A program made the translations under genes and the position numbers. From Pseudomonas sp. Irchel s3b2 (lineage in GTDB: Bacteria > Pseudomonadota > Gammaproteobacteria > Pseudomonadales > Pseudomonadaceae): a DNA stretch of 64,000 bases. Shown here in pieces: positions 7,699-17,175 of the stretch. The notes under the pieces are model-generated. The model made no database searches. It saw nothing but the letters and a program-made list of their open reading frames with translations, and was not told the DNA's origin. The stretch lies in assembly GCF_900187445.1 (NCBI RefSeq), contig NZ_FYEB01000001.1:992001-1056000 (forward strand), given 5' to 3'. The stretch's first letter is position 1; each line of letters starts with the position of its first letter.

Positions 7699-9489
7699 TC
7701 AGCGATGCCCAATGAGCAGTTCTTCTTCAGGTCCGGGCACCGCCAGGCTATCAATCACATGCACGCTATACCCCGGCACATTCTTCGCGTGATGCTTGGC
7801 CTGCGAAGCCATTTCCGCCAACTGACTCGCATCGAGTTGTCCGCAGGCCTGTGGATGCAAATGCACCACGCCGATGGACAGCGACAGCAACGGAAACTCC
7901 TGCCGTACGCCCTGGCGGTTGGGGGCGATGAAGCAGCCGGCTTCCAGGTGTTCGCTGCGGTAAAAGCGTCGGCATTGGCTGTGGAAGTCATCCAGCAGTT
8001 GATTCAGGCGTTTGCGCCAGTCTTCCGGGCCGAGCACCAGCAGGAAGTCATCGCCGCCGATATGGCCGACGAAGTCGCGGGACGGGTCGACGCGGTCGTT
8101 CAGGCATTGCGCCAGGCACAGCAGGACTTCATCCCCGCGACCGTAGCCGTAGATGTCGTTGAAGGGTTTGAAGCTGTCGATGTCCACGTAGCAGATCACC
8201 GATGCCCGTTCCTGTTGCAGCAGGCGTGTCAGGCATTGCTGGATCGGCACGTTGCCTGGTAGCAGGGTCAATGGGTTGGCGTAGCGGGCTTGCTGGATTT
8301 TTAGTTCGGTAATCAGCTTGAGCACGTCGATCACTCGGCCGAGTCCCAGATAACCGCCGTTAAGGGTGATAACGAAGTCCTCTTCGATGCGCTGGCGGGC
8401 ACGGCTGGTGATCAAACGGCTGACCTGTTGCAGCGACTGGCTCAGCTCCACGGCGAGGAAGTCGTCGCTCATCAAGCGGCTGATGGGCTTGCGGGCGAAC
8501 AAGTCGGTGGCAAAGGGCTTGAGCAGGGCGTCCGATAGCGAATGACGGTGGACGATGCCGCAGGGCTGGCCCTGTTCGTCGAGCACCGCCAGGGAGTTCA
8601 GGTTGGCTTGGCGGCGGAAGGCTTCCAGTACGGTGGCGGTCGGGGTGTGGCTGGTCACTGCCGGTTGGTCGTTGAGCAGGGCGCTGAGGTCACTGACTTC
8701 TTCATTCAGTACCGCTGCGGCGTTGTTTGGTTTGGGTATGAAACTACGGGCATCGCGGGGCGGATGCTCCTGGGGTCGGCAGAGCAGATAGCCTTGCAGC
8801 AGATCGACGCCCATCTCCGTCAACACCGCCAATTCTTCCGGCAATTCGATGCCTTCGGCGATCACTTTTGCCCGGGAAGCCTTGGCAATCTGCAGGATCG
8901 AGCCGACGAACTCACGCTTGAGCGCGTCCTGGTGAATACCGTCGATAAAGTGCCGATCGATCTTGACGTAATCCGGGCGCAACTCAGACCAGAGCCGCAA
9001 GCTTGAATAACCCGCACCCAGATCATCCAGTGCAATGGAAAACCCCATTGCCCGATAGTGATGCAGGGCGGTTTGCAGCAACTGGAAATCGTCGGTCGGG
9101 GTCTGTTCGGTGAGTTCGATCACCACCTGGCTCGGTGGTATGCCGAAATCCTGCAGCAGTTGCAAAGTGCGTCCGGGTTGGTGGGCGGCTTCGAGCAGAG
9201 ATTCCGGGGAGACATTGAGGAAGAGTTTGCCAGGCAGTTGCTGTTCATTGAAACGGCGGCAAGCACTTTGACGGCAAGCGATTTCCAGTTCGCTGAGGCG
9301 ACCGGCCTGACGGGCTACCGCGAACAGGGCGACGGGGGAGTGCAGCGGACTATTGGAGGGGCCACGGCTGAGGGCTTCGTAACCGATGATACGTCGTTCA
9401 GAGAGGGAAATGATCGGCTGGAACAGACTGTGCAAACCGCTTTGAGTCAGTATCGAGCTCAAGGCACTCAGCTGTTCGGTTGTGGTCAT
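7699..9489 (-). CDS. EAL-CBS-GGDEF cyclic-di-GMP protein
   Basis: A 596-residue cytoplasmic protein with the less common order EAL first and GGDEF last. The EAL domain (about 20-240) keeps YEALSRG (37-43), NVSP (92), ELTE (125), DDLGAGYSS (155), YVKID (174) and AEGIE (211), so an active c-di-GMP phosphodiesterase is expected. A CBS-type region (about 275-395) follows. The GGDEF domain (about 410-590) has GGDDF at 478-482, a non-canonical signature that may be inactive or regulatory. The start at 9489 has AGAGAA upstream; the frame extends 14 codons further without support. It lies directly after the prc terminator. Confidence 0.92.
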   Translation of the reverse strand: MTTTEQLSALSSILTQSGLHSLFQPIISLSERRIIGYEALSRGPSNSPLHSPVALFAVARQAGRLSELEIACRQSACRRFNEQQLPGKLFLNVSPESLLEAAHQPGRTLQLLQDFGIPPSQVVIELTEQTPTDDFQLLQTALHHYRAMGFSIALDDLGAGYSSLRLWSELRPDYVKIDRHFIDGIHQDALKREFVGSILQIAKASRAKVIAEGIELPEELAVLTEMGVDLLQGYLLCRPQEHPPRDARSFIPKPNNAAAVLNEEVSDLSALLNDQPAVTSHTPTATVLEAFRRQANLNSLAVLDEQGQPCGIVHRHSLSDALLKPFATDLFARKPISRLMSDDFLAVELSQSLQQVSRLITSRARQRIEEDFVITLNGGYLGLGRVIDVLKLITELKIQQARYANPLTLLPGNVPIQQCLTRLLQQERASVICYVDIDSFKPFNDIYGYGRGDEVLLCLAQCLNDRVDPSRDFVGHIGGDDFLLVLGPEDWRKRLNQLLDDFHSQCRRFYRSEHLEAGCFIAPNRQGVRQEFPLLSLSIGVVHLHPQACGQLDASQLAEMASQAKHHAKNVPGYSVHVIDSLAVPGPEEELLIGHR

Positions 9490-9503
9490 GGCGTTCTCTG
9501 GCG

Positions 9504-9543
9504 AAAAAAAAGGACCGAGTGCAATGTGCACTCAGGTCCTTTA
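9504..9543 (-). terminator. Terminator of prc
   Basis: Reading the minus strand, AGGACCTGAGTGCA and TGCACTCGGTCCT form a long stem, followed by a T8 run. It sits between the prc stop and the EAL gene start. Confidence 0.9.
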
Positions 9544-9623
9544 TTTCACGACAGAATGATGACTGTTTGATGACGCTCCGGGGAGCATTAGTATTAAATT
9601 GCCATCATCCTGATTGTAACAAC

Positions 9624-11705
9624 TTAGTGCTTGGCCACCGCGGTGTTGAGTTTCAAGTAATCCAGCAGAATCCGCCCGGTTTCGCTCAGATAGGCATCGT
9701 CTTCAGGCTTGGTCTTGTCCGGCTCGGCCGCGAGGGCATCTTCGTCTTCTTTCTTCAGCTCTTTGAGCGGCTCTTCGCCCTTGGCCTTGCGACGGATGTT
9801 TTCCATGGCTAGTTGCTTGGCTTCGATATCGGCATGTTGTGCACGACGATCGGCTTCATTGAGGCTGACGGTTTTTTCGCTCATCAACTTCTGCGCCAGG
9901 GCCAGTTTGTCGCGGATGAACACAAACTCCGCGTCCTTGGCCGTGCGCATCTCATGCTCGGACTGGAGTTGAGTGATGTACGGTTTGAACGGGTCGAGCG
10001 CAGGCTTGATGGCCGCACGAATGGTGTCCCACGGCATGGCTTCCGGCAGGGCGCTTTCGCCGATTTCCTTGGTGTCGATGATCGACGGGTAATCGATGTC
10101 CGGCAGTACGCCCTGATGCTGGGTGCTCTGACCGGAAACCCGGTAGAACTTGGCCAGGGTCAGTTTCAGCTCGCCATGGTTCAGCGGCTGAATGGTCTGC
10201 ACGGTGCCTTTGCCGAAGGTCTGGCCGCCGATGATCAATGCGCGGTGGTAGTCCTGCATGGCACCGGCGAAAATCTCCGAAGCCGAGGCGGACAAACGGT
10301 TGACCAGCAACACCATCGGGCCTTTGTAGAACGCGCCCGGGTTTTCATCTTCCAGTACATCGACCCGGCCGTCGGCGTTACGCACCAGTACGGTCGGACC
10401 CTTGTCGATGAACAGACTGGTCAGCTCGGTGGCTTCCTGCAAGGAACCGCCGCCGTTGTTGCGCAGGTCGATGACCACGCCGTCGACCTTGTCTTTCTGC
10501 AACTCGGTCAGCAGCTTCTTGACGTCGCGGGTGGTGCTCTTGTAGTCCGGATCGCCGGCACGGAAGGCCTTGAAGTCCAGGTAGAAGGCCGGGATCTCGA
10601 TGACGCCGAGCTTGTAGTCCTTGCCATCCTGCTTGAGGTTGAGGACCGACTTCTTCACCGCCTGGTCTTCGAGCTTCACCGCTTCGCGGGTGATCGGCAC
10701 GATTTTGGTGGTCTGGTCATTCGGCGCATTGCTGGCCGGAATCACTTCCAAACGCACCACGGTGCCTTTCGGACCACGAATCAGTTTGACCACTTCGTCC
10801 AGGCGCCAGCCGACCACGTCGACCATCTCTTTGTTGCCTTGGGCCACGCCGATGATCTTGTCGGCCGGTGCAACCTGCTTGGTCTTGTCGGCCGGGCCGG
10901 CAGGCACCAGACGCACGACTTTCACTTGATCGTTATCGCTCTGCAACACAGCACCGATGCCCTCGAGGGACAGACTCATGTTGATGTCGAAGTTCTCCGC
11001 GTTATCCGGCGACAGATAGTTGGTGTGCGGGTCGTAGGACATGGCGAAGGTGTTGATGTACGCCTGGAAGATGTCTTCCGCGCGGGTCTGGTCCAGACGT
11101 GACAACTGATTCTTGTAACGCTTGGTCAGGGTTTCCTGAATCTGCTTCGACTCTTTGCCGGAGATCTTCATCCGCAGCACTTCGTCCTTGACACGTTTGC
11201 GCCACAGGTCGTCCAGCTCGGTGGTGGTCTTGAGCCAAGGGGCATCCTTGCGATCGACCAGCAAGGTTTCCTTGGCGGTGAAGTCGATCTTGTCGACGCC
11301 CTTGTTCAGCTCGGCAAGGGCAAAGTCCAGACGCGCCTTGACGCGGTCCAGGTAGCGCTTGTAGATGGTGAACCCGGCGTTCAGGTCGCCGCTTTTGAGG
11401 AAGTCGTCAAACTGGGTTTTCCATTTGTCGAATTCGGCAATATCGCTGGCCATGAAGTAGCTGCGCGATGGATCCAGCAGCTTGATATAGCTGTCGTAGA
11501 TGATCACGGAGCGCGCATCGTCGAGCGGTGGTTTGCTGTAATGGTGACGCTTGAGCAATTCGACGACGTTCAGACTGGCGATTACTTCGTCACGATCGGG
11601 CTGAAGCTTGTCCCAGCTATTGGCTGCGAACGAATTGCTCGACATCGGCAAAAGACCGAAACCAATGACAAGAGCGAGGGCGGTGCTGGGGAGCAGATGC
11701 TTCAT
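9624..11705 (-). CDS. prc: Carboxy-terminal processing protease Prc
   Basis: A 693-residue periplasmic tail-specific protease of the S41 family (also called AlgO in mucoid P. aeruginosa, where the homologue degrades MucA). Signal peptide at about 1-28; N-terminal helical region to about 235; PDZ domain at about 240-330; protease domain with LRNNGGGS (415-421), the catalytic serine in RLSASASEIF (about Ser 474) and lysine in FGKG (499). It degrades periplasmic proteins from nonpolar C-termini. The start was set at the ATG giving a clean signal peptide; two upstream in-frame ATGs (11738, 11771) are less likely. Confidence 0.95.
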   Translation of the reverse strand: MKHLLPSTALALVIGFGLLPMSSNSFAANSWDKLQPDRDEVIASLNVVELLKRHHYSKPPLDDARSVIIYDSYIKLLDPSRSYFMASDIAEFDKWKTQFDDFLKSGDLNAGFTIYKRYLDRVKARLDFALAELNKGVDKIDFTAKETLLVDRKDAPWLKTTTELDDLWRKRVKDEVLRMKISGKESKQIQETLTKRYKNQLSRLDQTRAEDIFQAYINTFAMSYDPHTNYLSPDNAENFDINMSLSLEGIGAVLQSDNDQVKVVRLVPAGPADKTKQVAPADKIIGVAQGNKEMVDVVGWRLDEVVKLIRGPKGTVVRLEVIPASNAPNDQTTKIVPITREAVKLEDQAVKKSVLNLKQDGKDYKLGVIEIPAFYLDFKAFRAGDPDYKSTTRDVKKLLTELQKDKVDGVVIDLRNNGGGSLQEATELTSLFIDKGPTVLVRNADGRVDVLEDENPGAFYKGPMVLLVNRLSASASEIFAGAMQDYHRALIIGGQTFGKGTVQTIQPLNHGELKLTLAKFYRVSGQSTQHQGVLPDIDYPSIIDTKEIGESALPEAMPWDTIRAAIKPALDPFKPYITQLQSEHEMRTAKDAEFVFIRDKLALAQKLMSEKTVSLNEADRRAQHADIEAKQLAMENIRRKAKGEEPLKELKKEDEDALAAEPDKTKPEDDAYLSETGRILLDYLKLNTAVAKH

Positions 11706-11843
11706 GCTGATTCGACGCGGGGACAATTGATAACGCATATTAGGCCGTCTTTGAAGTCGCCGGATCCACAAGGACCGGTCGCATAATGCAAAAAGCCCGG
11801 TGCTACAGCTTCGGGCTCAGTCCAGACTCACTATGGAGGCACT

Positions 11844-12806
11844 GTGAAAGCATTGCAAGGCGTTGAGGGGCGAGTGGAGTGGGTTGAAGAGCCGAGTCCT
11901 ACGTGCGATGTAGGGCAAGTTCGCATCCGGGTGGCGGCAGCAGGACTCAATCGCGCCGATTTGTTACAGAAAGCAGGACTTTACCCGCCACCGCCGGGGG
12001 CCAGTCCAGTACTGGGTCTTGAGTGTTCCGGGGTGATCAGCGAGGTCGGCCCGGGCTCGTCCTGGCAGGTCGGTGATCGGGTTTGCGCCTTGCTGGCCGG
12101 GGGTGGGATGGCCGAAGAGGTGGTTGTCGACGGACGGCATGTGTTGCCGGTTCCCGAAGGTTTGTCTCTGGCCGAGGCGGCAGCATTGCCGGAAGTGTAT
12201 GCGACCGTTTGGCTGAATTTGTTTCAACTAGCTGCGCTCAAACCGGGTGAGAAAGTTCTCCTGCACGCTGGAGCGAGTGGAATCGGTTCAGCTGCCATTC
12301 AGCTATGCAAAGCGTTTGGTAATCCTTGCTGGGTCAGCGTCGGTTCCGCCGAGCGTCTGGCCTACTGTGAAGCGTTGGGCGCGCAGGGTGGAGTGGTGCG
12401 CAACCGCGATCTGGACAGCTTGAATGATCTTGCGCCGTTCGACGTGATCCTCGACCCGGTGGGTGGCAACTATGCGGCGCTGAACCTCAAGCTGCTGGCT
12501 CGCGATGGTCGTTGGGTGCTGATCGGTTTGATGGGCGGTCGGGAGGCTCAGTTGGATCTGGCTCAGGTGCTGGCCAAGCGTTTGCAATTGCTGGGTTCGA
12601 CCCTGCGCAATCGCGACGAGCAGTTCAAGGCCGACTTGTTCAGCGATCTTGGCCAGCACGTCTGGCCGTTGTTTGCCGAAGGGCGTTTGAGCCCGCAACT
12701 GGCCAAGACATTTGCGATCAAGGATGCCGAAGCGGCGTTTGCGGAGCTGGCGACGAACAAGGTGTCGGGGAAGTTGGTGTTGGTGATCGACGAAAGCCTG
12801 GTTTAG
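11844..12806 (+). CDS. Zinc-independent quinone oxidoreductase (PIG3-like)
   Basis: A 320-residue medium-chain dehydrogenase/reductase of the NAD(P)H:quinone oxidoreductase (PIG3/QOR) class. The GroES-like N-terminus carries AAGLNRADLLQKAGLYPPPPG (about 33-53), the signature of this subgroup, and the Rossmann part has LLHAGASGIGSAAIQL (about 140-155). Zinc-binding cysteines of alcohol dehydrogenases are absent. It starts at GTG with GGAGG 6 bases upstream and is divergent from prc. It is expected to reduce quinones or enones in the cytoplasm. Confidence 0.9.
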   Translation: MKALQGVEGRVEWVEEPSPTCDVGQVRIRVAAAGLNRADLLQKAGLYPPPPGASPVLGLECSGVISEVGPGSSWQVGDRVCALLAGGGMAEEVVVDGRHVLPVPEGLSLAEAAALPEVYATVWLNLFQLAALKPGEKVLLHAGASGIGSAAIQLCKAFGNPCWVSVGSAERLAYCEALGAQGGVVRNRDLDSLNDLAPFDVILDPVGGNYAALNLKLLARDGRWVLIGLMGGREAQLDLAQVLAKRLQLLGSTLRNRDEQFKADLFSDLGQHVWPLFAEGRLSPQLAKTFAIKDAEAAFAELATNKVSGKLVLVIDESLV

Positions 12807-12810
12807 GGAT

Positions 12811-12918
12811 GATCGTTCCCACGCTCCGCGTGGGAATGCCTCAATGGACGCTCTGCGTCCGCTTCTGGAAACGCAGAGCGTCCCGGGCTGCATTCCCACG
12901 CGAAGCGTGGGAACGATC
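12811..12918. repeat. GATCGTTCCCACGC inverted repeat element
   Basis: A 108-base element bounded by GATCGTTCCCACGCTCCGCG and its inverse, enclosing a second inverted pair GACGCTCTGCGTC / ACGCAGAGCGTC. Four full copies occur in the window, and one 31-base short form. Confidence 0.9.
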
Positions 12919-12931
12919 AGTGGGGGCGGGG

Positions 12932-13585
12932 TTACTTCCAGATATGGATCGGCCAACCGGCCTTTTCGGCGTGCTCAAGCAGCACTGGATCCGGGTTCAC
13001 CACGTGTGGGAAATCCACCTTCAGCAGCAGCGGCAAATCGTTGCGTGAATCGGAATAGAAACTCGCGCCTTCCAGGTTTTCCTCTTCCGCATCCAGCCAT
13101 TCCAGCAAGCGGGTGATCTTGCCTTCGCGGTAGGTCAGGGTGCCAACGGTGTGGCCGCTATAAACCCCGTGGGTCACTTCCAGTTCGATCGCGAGGATTT
13201 CGTCGATGCCCAAGCGATCGGCAATTGGCCCGACCAGGTGCGTGCCCGAGGCCGAGATCACCAGAATCCGGTCGCCGGCCTTGCGGTGGGCGGCAATGGC
13301 TTTGGTGGCGTCGCTGAAGATGATTGGCTCGATGAAGTCTTCCACCCACGGGCCGACCAGATGCTCGACCTCTTCGGGCGTGCGTCCGATCATCGGCTCC
13401 AGGCTGAAGGCCATGTACTCCTCCATGGCCAAGTGGCCCCTGCCATACGCATCCATCAATTCCCTGTCGCGACGCAGGAAGGATTCGCCGTCGACCCAGC
13501 CGAGGCGGGCCATCTGTTCGCTCCATAGCGAGGCGCAGTCGCCGTGGATCAGGGTTTCGTCCAGATCAAAAATTGCCAGGGCCAT
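12932..13585 (-). CDS. HAD-superfamily (class IB) phosphatase
   Basis: A 217-residue HAD-IB hydrolase of the SerB-like group: DLDETL (7-12, nucleophile Asp 7 and acid Asp 9), SASG (about 118-121) and SDSRNDLPLL (about 177-186). Phosphoserine phosphatase SerB proper is longer, so another phosphomonoester is likely. It lies 34 bases downstream of the ABC ATPase gene on the same strand, as the last gene of the importer operon, suggesting it dephosphorylates a product of the imported compound. Confidence 0.85.
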   Translation of the reverse strand: MALAIFDLDETLIHGDCASLWSEQMARLGWVDGESFLRRDRELMDAYGRGHLAMEEYMAFSLEPMIGRTPEEVEHLVGPWVEDFIEPIIFSDATKAIAAHRKAGDRILVISASGTHLVGPIADRLGIDEILAIELEVTHGVYSGHTVGTLTYREGKITRLLEWLDAEEENLEGASFYSDSRNDLPLLLKVDFPHVVNPDPVLLEHAEKAGWPIHIWK

Positions 13586-13619
13586 CAGTGCAGTTCTCTC
13601 TTCAACATCAGCAAAGTCA

Positions 13620-14609
13620 TCAGGCTACCTCACACAGGGCCGTCGGATCGATGGAAAGCGCCAAGCGCTGACCATCGGGATGAAGGTCGGCCGCCGAGCG
13701 GTTCAGCACATCCACTACCAATTCCACGCCCCGGGCTTCGACCCGGTAGCGAATCACGTTGCCTAACAGGCTGTGGCTGCGGATCTGCGCGTCGAGTTCG
13801 CCGTTGAGGCTCAGTTCGATGGCTTCCGGGCGAATCGCGAGGCGATGGGTGATCGGTCGTTGCAACAGTTTGCTGGCACTGTCGGCGTCCAGCAGGTTGT
13901 AGTTGCCGATGAAGCCTGCGGCAAAAACATCGACTGGCGCGGTGTAAAGGGTTTCGGCGTCTCCGCTTTGTACGATTTTTCCCTGATTCATCAGGAAGAT
14001 TCGGTCAGACATGGTCAGGGCTTCTTCCTGATCGTGTGTGACGAAGATCGTGGTCAGGCCCAGTTCGCGCTGGATCTGACGGATCTGTTCGCGCAAGTGC
14101 TTGCGAATTCGCGCATCCAATGCCGACAGCGGCTCATCCAGCAACAACAATCGAGGCCGGGTCACCAGCGAGCGAGCCAGGGCGACACGCTGGCACTGGC
14201 CACCGGACAATTGATGCGGGTAACGGGCGGCGAAATCTTTGAGTTCCACCAATGCCAGCACTTCGGCAACGCGCTTGTGACTGTCGTCGGCGTTGACCTT
14301 CTGCATGCGCAAGCCGAAGGCGACGTTCTGCTCCACGGTCATGTTCGGGAACAGTGCGTAACTCTGGAACACCATACCGATTCCGCGTTTTTGCGGACTC
14401 AGCGGGACGAGGTCCTGACCCTCGAGCAGGATCTTGCCGCCGTCCACCGAGGTCAGGCCGGCGATGCAGCGCAGCAGGGTGGACTTGCCGCAACCGGACG
14501 GGCCGAGAAGCGTGACAAATTCGCCTTTCTTGATTTCGCAGTTGATGTCGCTGAATACCGTGGTTCCAGAATAATTTTTTTGAAGATGTTGGACGCTGAC
14601 GTAGCTCAT
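13620..14609 (-). CDS. ABC transporter ATP-binding protein
   Basis: A 329-residue importer ATPase. Walker A GPSGCGKST (about 36-44), Q-loop VFQSYALFP, signature LSGGQCQR (about 138-145), Walker B LLLLDEPLSAL and H-loop FVTHDQEEA are all intact. The C-terminal 90 residues form a TOBE-like regulatory domain as in the Fe3+/spermidine/2-aminoethylphosphonate class. It overlaps the upstream permease gene by 4 bases. With two permeases and a periplasmic receptor encoded upstream, it completes one importer. Confidence 0.93.
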   Translation of the reverse strand: MSYVSVQHLQKNYSGTTVFSDINCEIKKGEFVTLLGPSGCGKSTLLRCIAGLTSVDGGKILLEGQDLVPLSPQKRGIGMVFQSYALFPNMTVEQNVAFGLRMQKVNADDSHKRVAEVLALVELKDFAARYPHQLSGGQCQRVALARSLVTRPRLLLLDEPLSALDARIRKHLREQIRQIQRELGLTTIFVTHDQEEALTMSDRIFLMNQGKIVQSGDAETLYTAPVDVFAAGFIGNYNLLDADSASKLLQRPITHRLAIRPEAIELSLNGELDAQIRSHSLLGNVIRYRVEARGVELVVDVLNRSAADLHPDGQRLALSIDPTALCEVA

Positions 14610-15406
14610 TCGCTTTTGTCCCTGTTCAAGATATTGGCAGCCCAGGTCAGAACCAGCACAAAGAAGAAGTAGGAAATCACCAGCGCACTGGTGAAGTGGC
14701 CGCTGCTGTTACGCATGTTGTTGAGGTAGACCTGCAGGGTTTCGTAGCGGGTGCCGACGAGAATGTTGGCGAACACAAACTCACCGAACAGGAACGAGAA
14801 CGACAGCAGCAACGCCACCATCAAACCCTTGCGCAGGTTCGGCAGCACCACCAGGAATGCCGCTTGCCAGGTGCTGGCACCGAGCAGTTGCGCGGCGTCC
14901 ATCAGGTCGCGCAGGTTGATCGCTTGCAGGTTGTTGGTGATCGCCCGGTACATGAACGGCAGCGCCACGGTGAAGTAGCAACCGATCAGAATCCACGGCG
15001 TACCGACCATCGCGAACGGCCCCGAACCGTAGAGCTGCAACAGCCCCACCGACGACACCACCGGCGGCACCGCGAAGGGCAGCAGGATCAGGATGTTCAT
15101 CAAAGCGTCGAGTTTCGGGAAGTGGTAATGCACCACGAACAGCAGCGGCAGAATCAGTACCACCGACAGAATCAGCGAGCCGACGCAGACCAGCAATGAT
15201 TGACCGAACGCGTCGAGAAAGCGCGGATCGCTCCACAGCTGGATGTACCACTTGAAGGTAAAACCGCTGGGCATAATCGTCGCGGACCAACTGCTGGAGA
15301 TCGAGTAGATCAGCGTTCCGAGCAGCGGCAGCAGCAGAATCGCAAACAGCAAATACACCACGACGCGGTGATAGACACCGACGGGGCCCAGTTCAGCGCG
15401 AGACAT
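14606..15406 (-). CDS. ABC transporter permease (second subunit)
   Basis: A 266-residue inner-membrane permease with about six hydrophobic segments and the EAA-type loop around MDAAQLLGASTWQAAFLVVLP (about 167-187) that contacts the ATPase. It overlaps the first permease gene by 14 bases and the ATPase gene by 4, indicating coupled synthesis. Confidence 0.92.
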   Translation of the reverse strand: MSRAELGPVGVYHRVVVYLLFAILLLPLLGTLIYSISSSWSATIMPSGFTFKWYIQLWSDPRFLDAFGQSLLVCVGSLILSVVLILPLLFVVHYHFPKLDALMNILILLPFAVPPVVSSVGLLQLYGSGPFAMVGTPWILIGCYFTVALPFMYRAITNNLQAINLRDLMDAAQLLGASTWQAAFLVVLPNLRKGLMVALLLSFSFLFGEFVFANILVGTRYETLQVYLNNMRNSSGHFTSALVISYFFFVLVLTWAANILNRDKSE

Positions 15407-16229
15407 GGTAGCTCCTCTTCAACAGCAGCTGATGCACGATGGTCACCAGGGTCATCAACGCCACCAGCACCACGGCCAGGGCGCTGGCCAGGTTCGGGTC
15501 GAGGGAAATGTCGCCGGAGACCATCGCTGCAATGCGGATCGGCAACACGTTGAAGTTGCCGGTGGTCAAGGCGTAGACCGTGGCATACGCACCGAGGGCG
15601 TTAGCCAGCAGAATCACGAACGTCCCCAACAGCGCCGGGGTCAGCACCGGCAAACCGATGTGCCGCCAGAACTGCCAGCCATTGGCGCCGAGCAATTCGG
15701 CGGACTCACGCCAGTCTTCGCGCAAGGCGTCGAAAGCCGGGTAGAGCAGCAGTACGCCCAGGGGAATCTGGAAGTAGGTGTAGAGAATGATCAGCCCGGT
15801 TTTCGAGTACAGGTTGAAGTCCTGAATGATCCCGGCCTGTTTCAGCATGATGGTGAAGGTGCCGTTGAACCCCAGCAAAATGATGAACGCGAAGGCCAGG
15901 GGCACGCCGGCGAAGTTGCTGGTCATGTTGGCGAAGGCGTTGACGAAGTTGCGCAGTTTCGAGTCGACCCGGCGCAAGGAGTAAGCGCCGAGGACGGCGA
16001 TGATAATGCCGAACACGCTGGACCAGAAACTGATCTCGAGGCTGTGCCGGATCGCCTGCAGATAGAACTTCGAATTGAAGATTTTGCTGAAGTTGGCCAG
16101 GCCCCAGCCGAACTCTTCCGATTCCAGGCTGTTGATCATTACCCAGAGCAACGGGGCAATCTGGAACACGAAGAAGAAAATCGCGAAGGGCACCAGGCAC
16201 AGAGCGGCCAGCCATTTACCGCGGGTCAT
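15393..16229 (-). CDS. ABC transporter permease (first subunit)
   Basis: A 278-residue permease with about six membrane segments and an EAA-like loop near REDWRESAELLGANGWQFWR (about 182-201). The ATG at 16229 was preferred; an in-frame GTG nine codons earlier would overlap the phosphohydrolase gene. The gap to that gene's stop is 5 bases. Pairing of two separate permeases resembles the Fe3+ and 2-aminoethylphosphonate importer layouts. Confidence 0.92.
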   Translation of the reverse strand: MTRGKWLAALCLVPFAIFFFVFQIAPLLWVMINSLESEEFGWGLANFSKIFNSKFYLQAIRHSLEISFWSSVFGIIIAVLGAYSLRRVDSKLRNFVNAFANMTSNFAGVPLAFAFIILLGFNGTFTIMLKQAGIIQDFNLYSKTGLIILYTYFQIPLGVLLLYPAFDALREDWRESAELLGANGWQFWRHIGLPVLTPALLGTFVILLANALGAYATVYALTTGNFNVLPIRIAAMVSGDISLDPNLASALAVVLVALMTLVTIVHQLLLKRSYHVSR

Positions 16230-16234
16230 GGCAT

Positions 16235-17041
16235 TCACTTGAGCAGCTCCCGGCACACAGGTTTGTCGTGGGGCACGCCCAGCAGTTCGCAGACGGTGCC
16301 GCAGATTTCGATCTGTTTCGGTGCGGCGTTTTGGTTGAAGCTGAAGGCATCGCCGAGGACGAACAGCGGCACTTCGCGTTCTTCGGGCAGCAAGCCGTTG
16401 TGCGAGCGGTCGTTGTTCATGCCGTGGTCGGCTGTCACCAGTACCTGATAACCGGCGTCGAGCCAGCCTTGCAGGTAGTCAGCCAGGATGATGTCGGCTG
16501 AGCGAGCGCTATTGCGATACTGCGGGGTGTCGAGGCCGTGCTTGTGCCCGGCGTCGTCGATGTTCATGGGGTGGACCAATAAAAAGTTCGGCGCGTGGCG
16601 CAGACGCAGGTTTTCCGCGTCGGCGAACAGGTGTGAGTCCGGATAGTGGTCGCTCCAGTAGAAGTGACCGTGCTGGATCGGCAGTTTGGGGTCGTCAGTA
16701 TGACGATCCCGGGCGGCCACGAACGGCGAACGGTTATACAACTCGCTGACCCAGTGATAGGCCGCGGCTGCGGTTGTAAGGCCAGCGTCGGTGGCGTAAT
16801 GGTAAATGCTGCGCTGGTTGGACAGGCGCGAGACGTTGTTGTGAACGATGCCGCTGTCGATCGGCGTAACGCCGGTCAGGATGCATTCGTAAAGTGGTCG
16901 GGACAGGGCCGGCAGTTCGCACTCCAGTTTGTAGAGTGCCGCGCGCCCTGCGCCAACGTAAGCCTGCAGATGCCCCATGGCGTGGCGCGCGACTTCATAA
17001 TTGAGGCCGTCGAGCACGACAAGGATGACGTTGTGCTTCAT
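16235..17041 (-). CDS. Alkaline-phosphatase-fold phosphohydrolase
   Basis: A 268-residue member of the type I phosphodiesterase / nucleotide pyrophosphatase branch of the alkaline phosphatase superfamily. Metal and nucleophile positions are visible: LVVLDGLN (Asp 11), the candidate nucleophile Ser 47 in LPALSRPLYE, MNIDDAGHKHG (Asp 162/163, His 166/168) and TADHGMNND (Asp 205, His 206). No signal peptide follows the chosen ATG, so it should act in the cytoplasm on the imported compound, perhaps a phosphonate or phosphodiester. Substrate unknown; it is a mid-operon gene between the binding protein and the permeases. Confidence 0.85.
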   Translation of the reverse strand: MKHNVILVVLDGLNYEVARHAMGHLQAYVGAGRAALYKLECELPALSRPLYECILTGVTPIDSGIVHNNVSRLSNQRSIYHYATDAGLTTAAAAYHWVSELYNRSPFVAARDRHTDDPKLPIQHGHFYWSDHYPDSHLFADAENLRLRHAPNFLLVHPMNIDDAGHKHGLDTPQYRNSARSADIILADYLQGWLDAGYQVLVTADHGMNNDRSHNGLLPEEREVPLFVLGDAFSFNQNAAPKQIEICGTVCELLGVPHDKPVCRELLK

Positions 17042-17082
17042 AGGGGCGATGACTCCGCAAAAAACAGTGAATATCGTCAAGC

Positions 17083-17175
17083 CTGTAGGAGCGAAGCTTG
17101 CTCGCGAAGGCGGACTGTCAGCCAACATCAATGTTGAATGTCAGTCCCTCTTCGCGGGCAAGCCTCGCTCCTACA
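17083..17175. repeat. REPIN inside the ABC importer operon
   Basis: TGTAGGAGCGAAGCTTGCTC and its inverse GCAAGCCTCGCTCCTACA enclose about 45 bases, in the 173-base gap between the binding-protein gene and the rest of the operon. Confidence 0.9.

Noticed and set aside
9813..11102. 429-codon plus-strand open frame
   Set aside because: It lies wholly antisense to prc and its sequence is the codon-shadow of the high-GC gene; no ribosome site.
11789..11818. Terminator between prc and the quinone oxidoreductase
   Set aside because: AGCCCGG...TTCGGGCT is a hairpin, but it lies in the shared upstream region of two divergent genes, so it cannot end either of them.
12811..12918. Terminator for the quinone oxidoreductase gene
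   Set aside because: The hairpins belong to a repeat family found at five sites and have no T run; any terminator effect is secondary.
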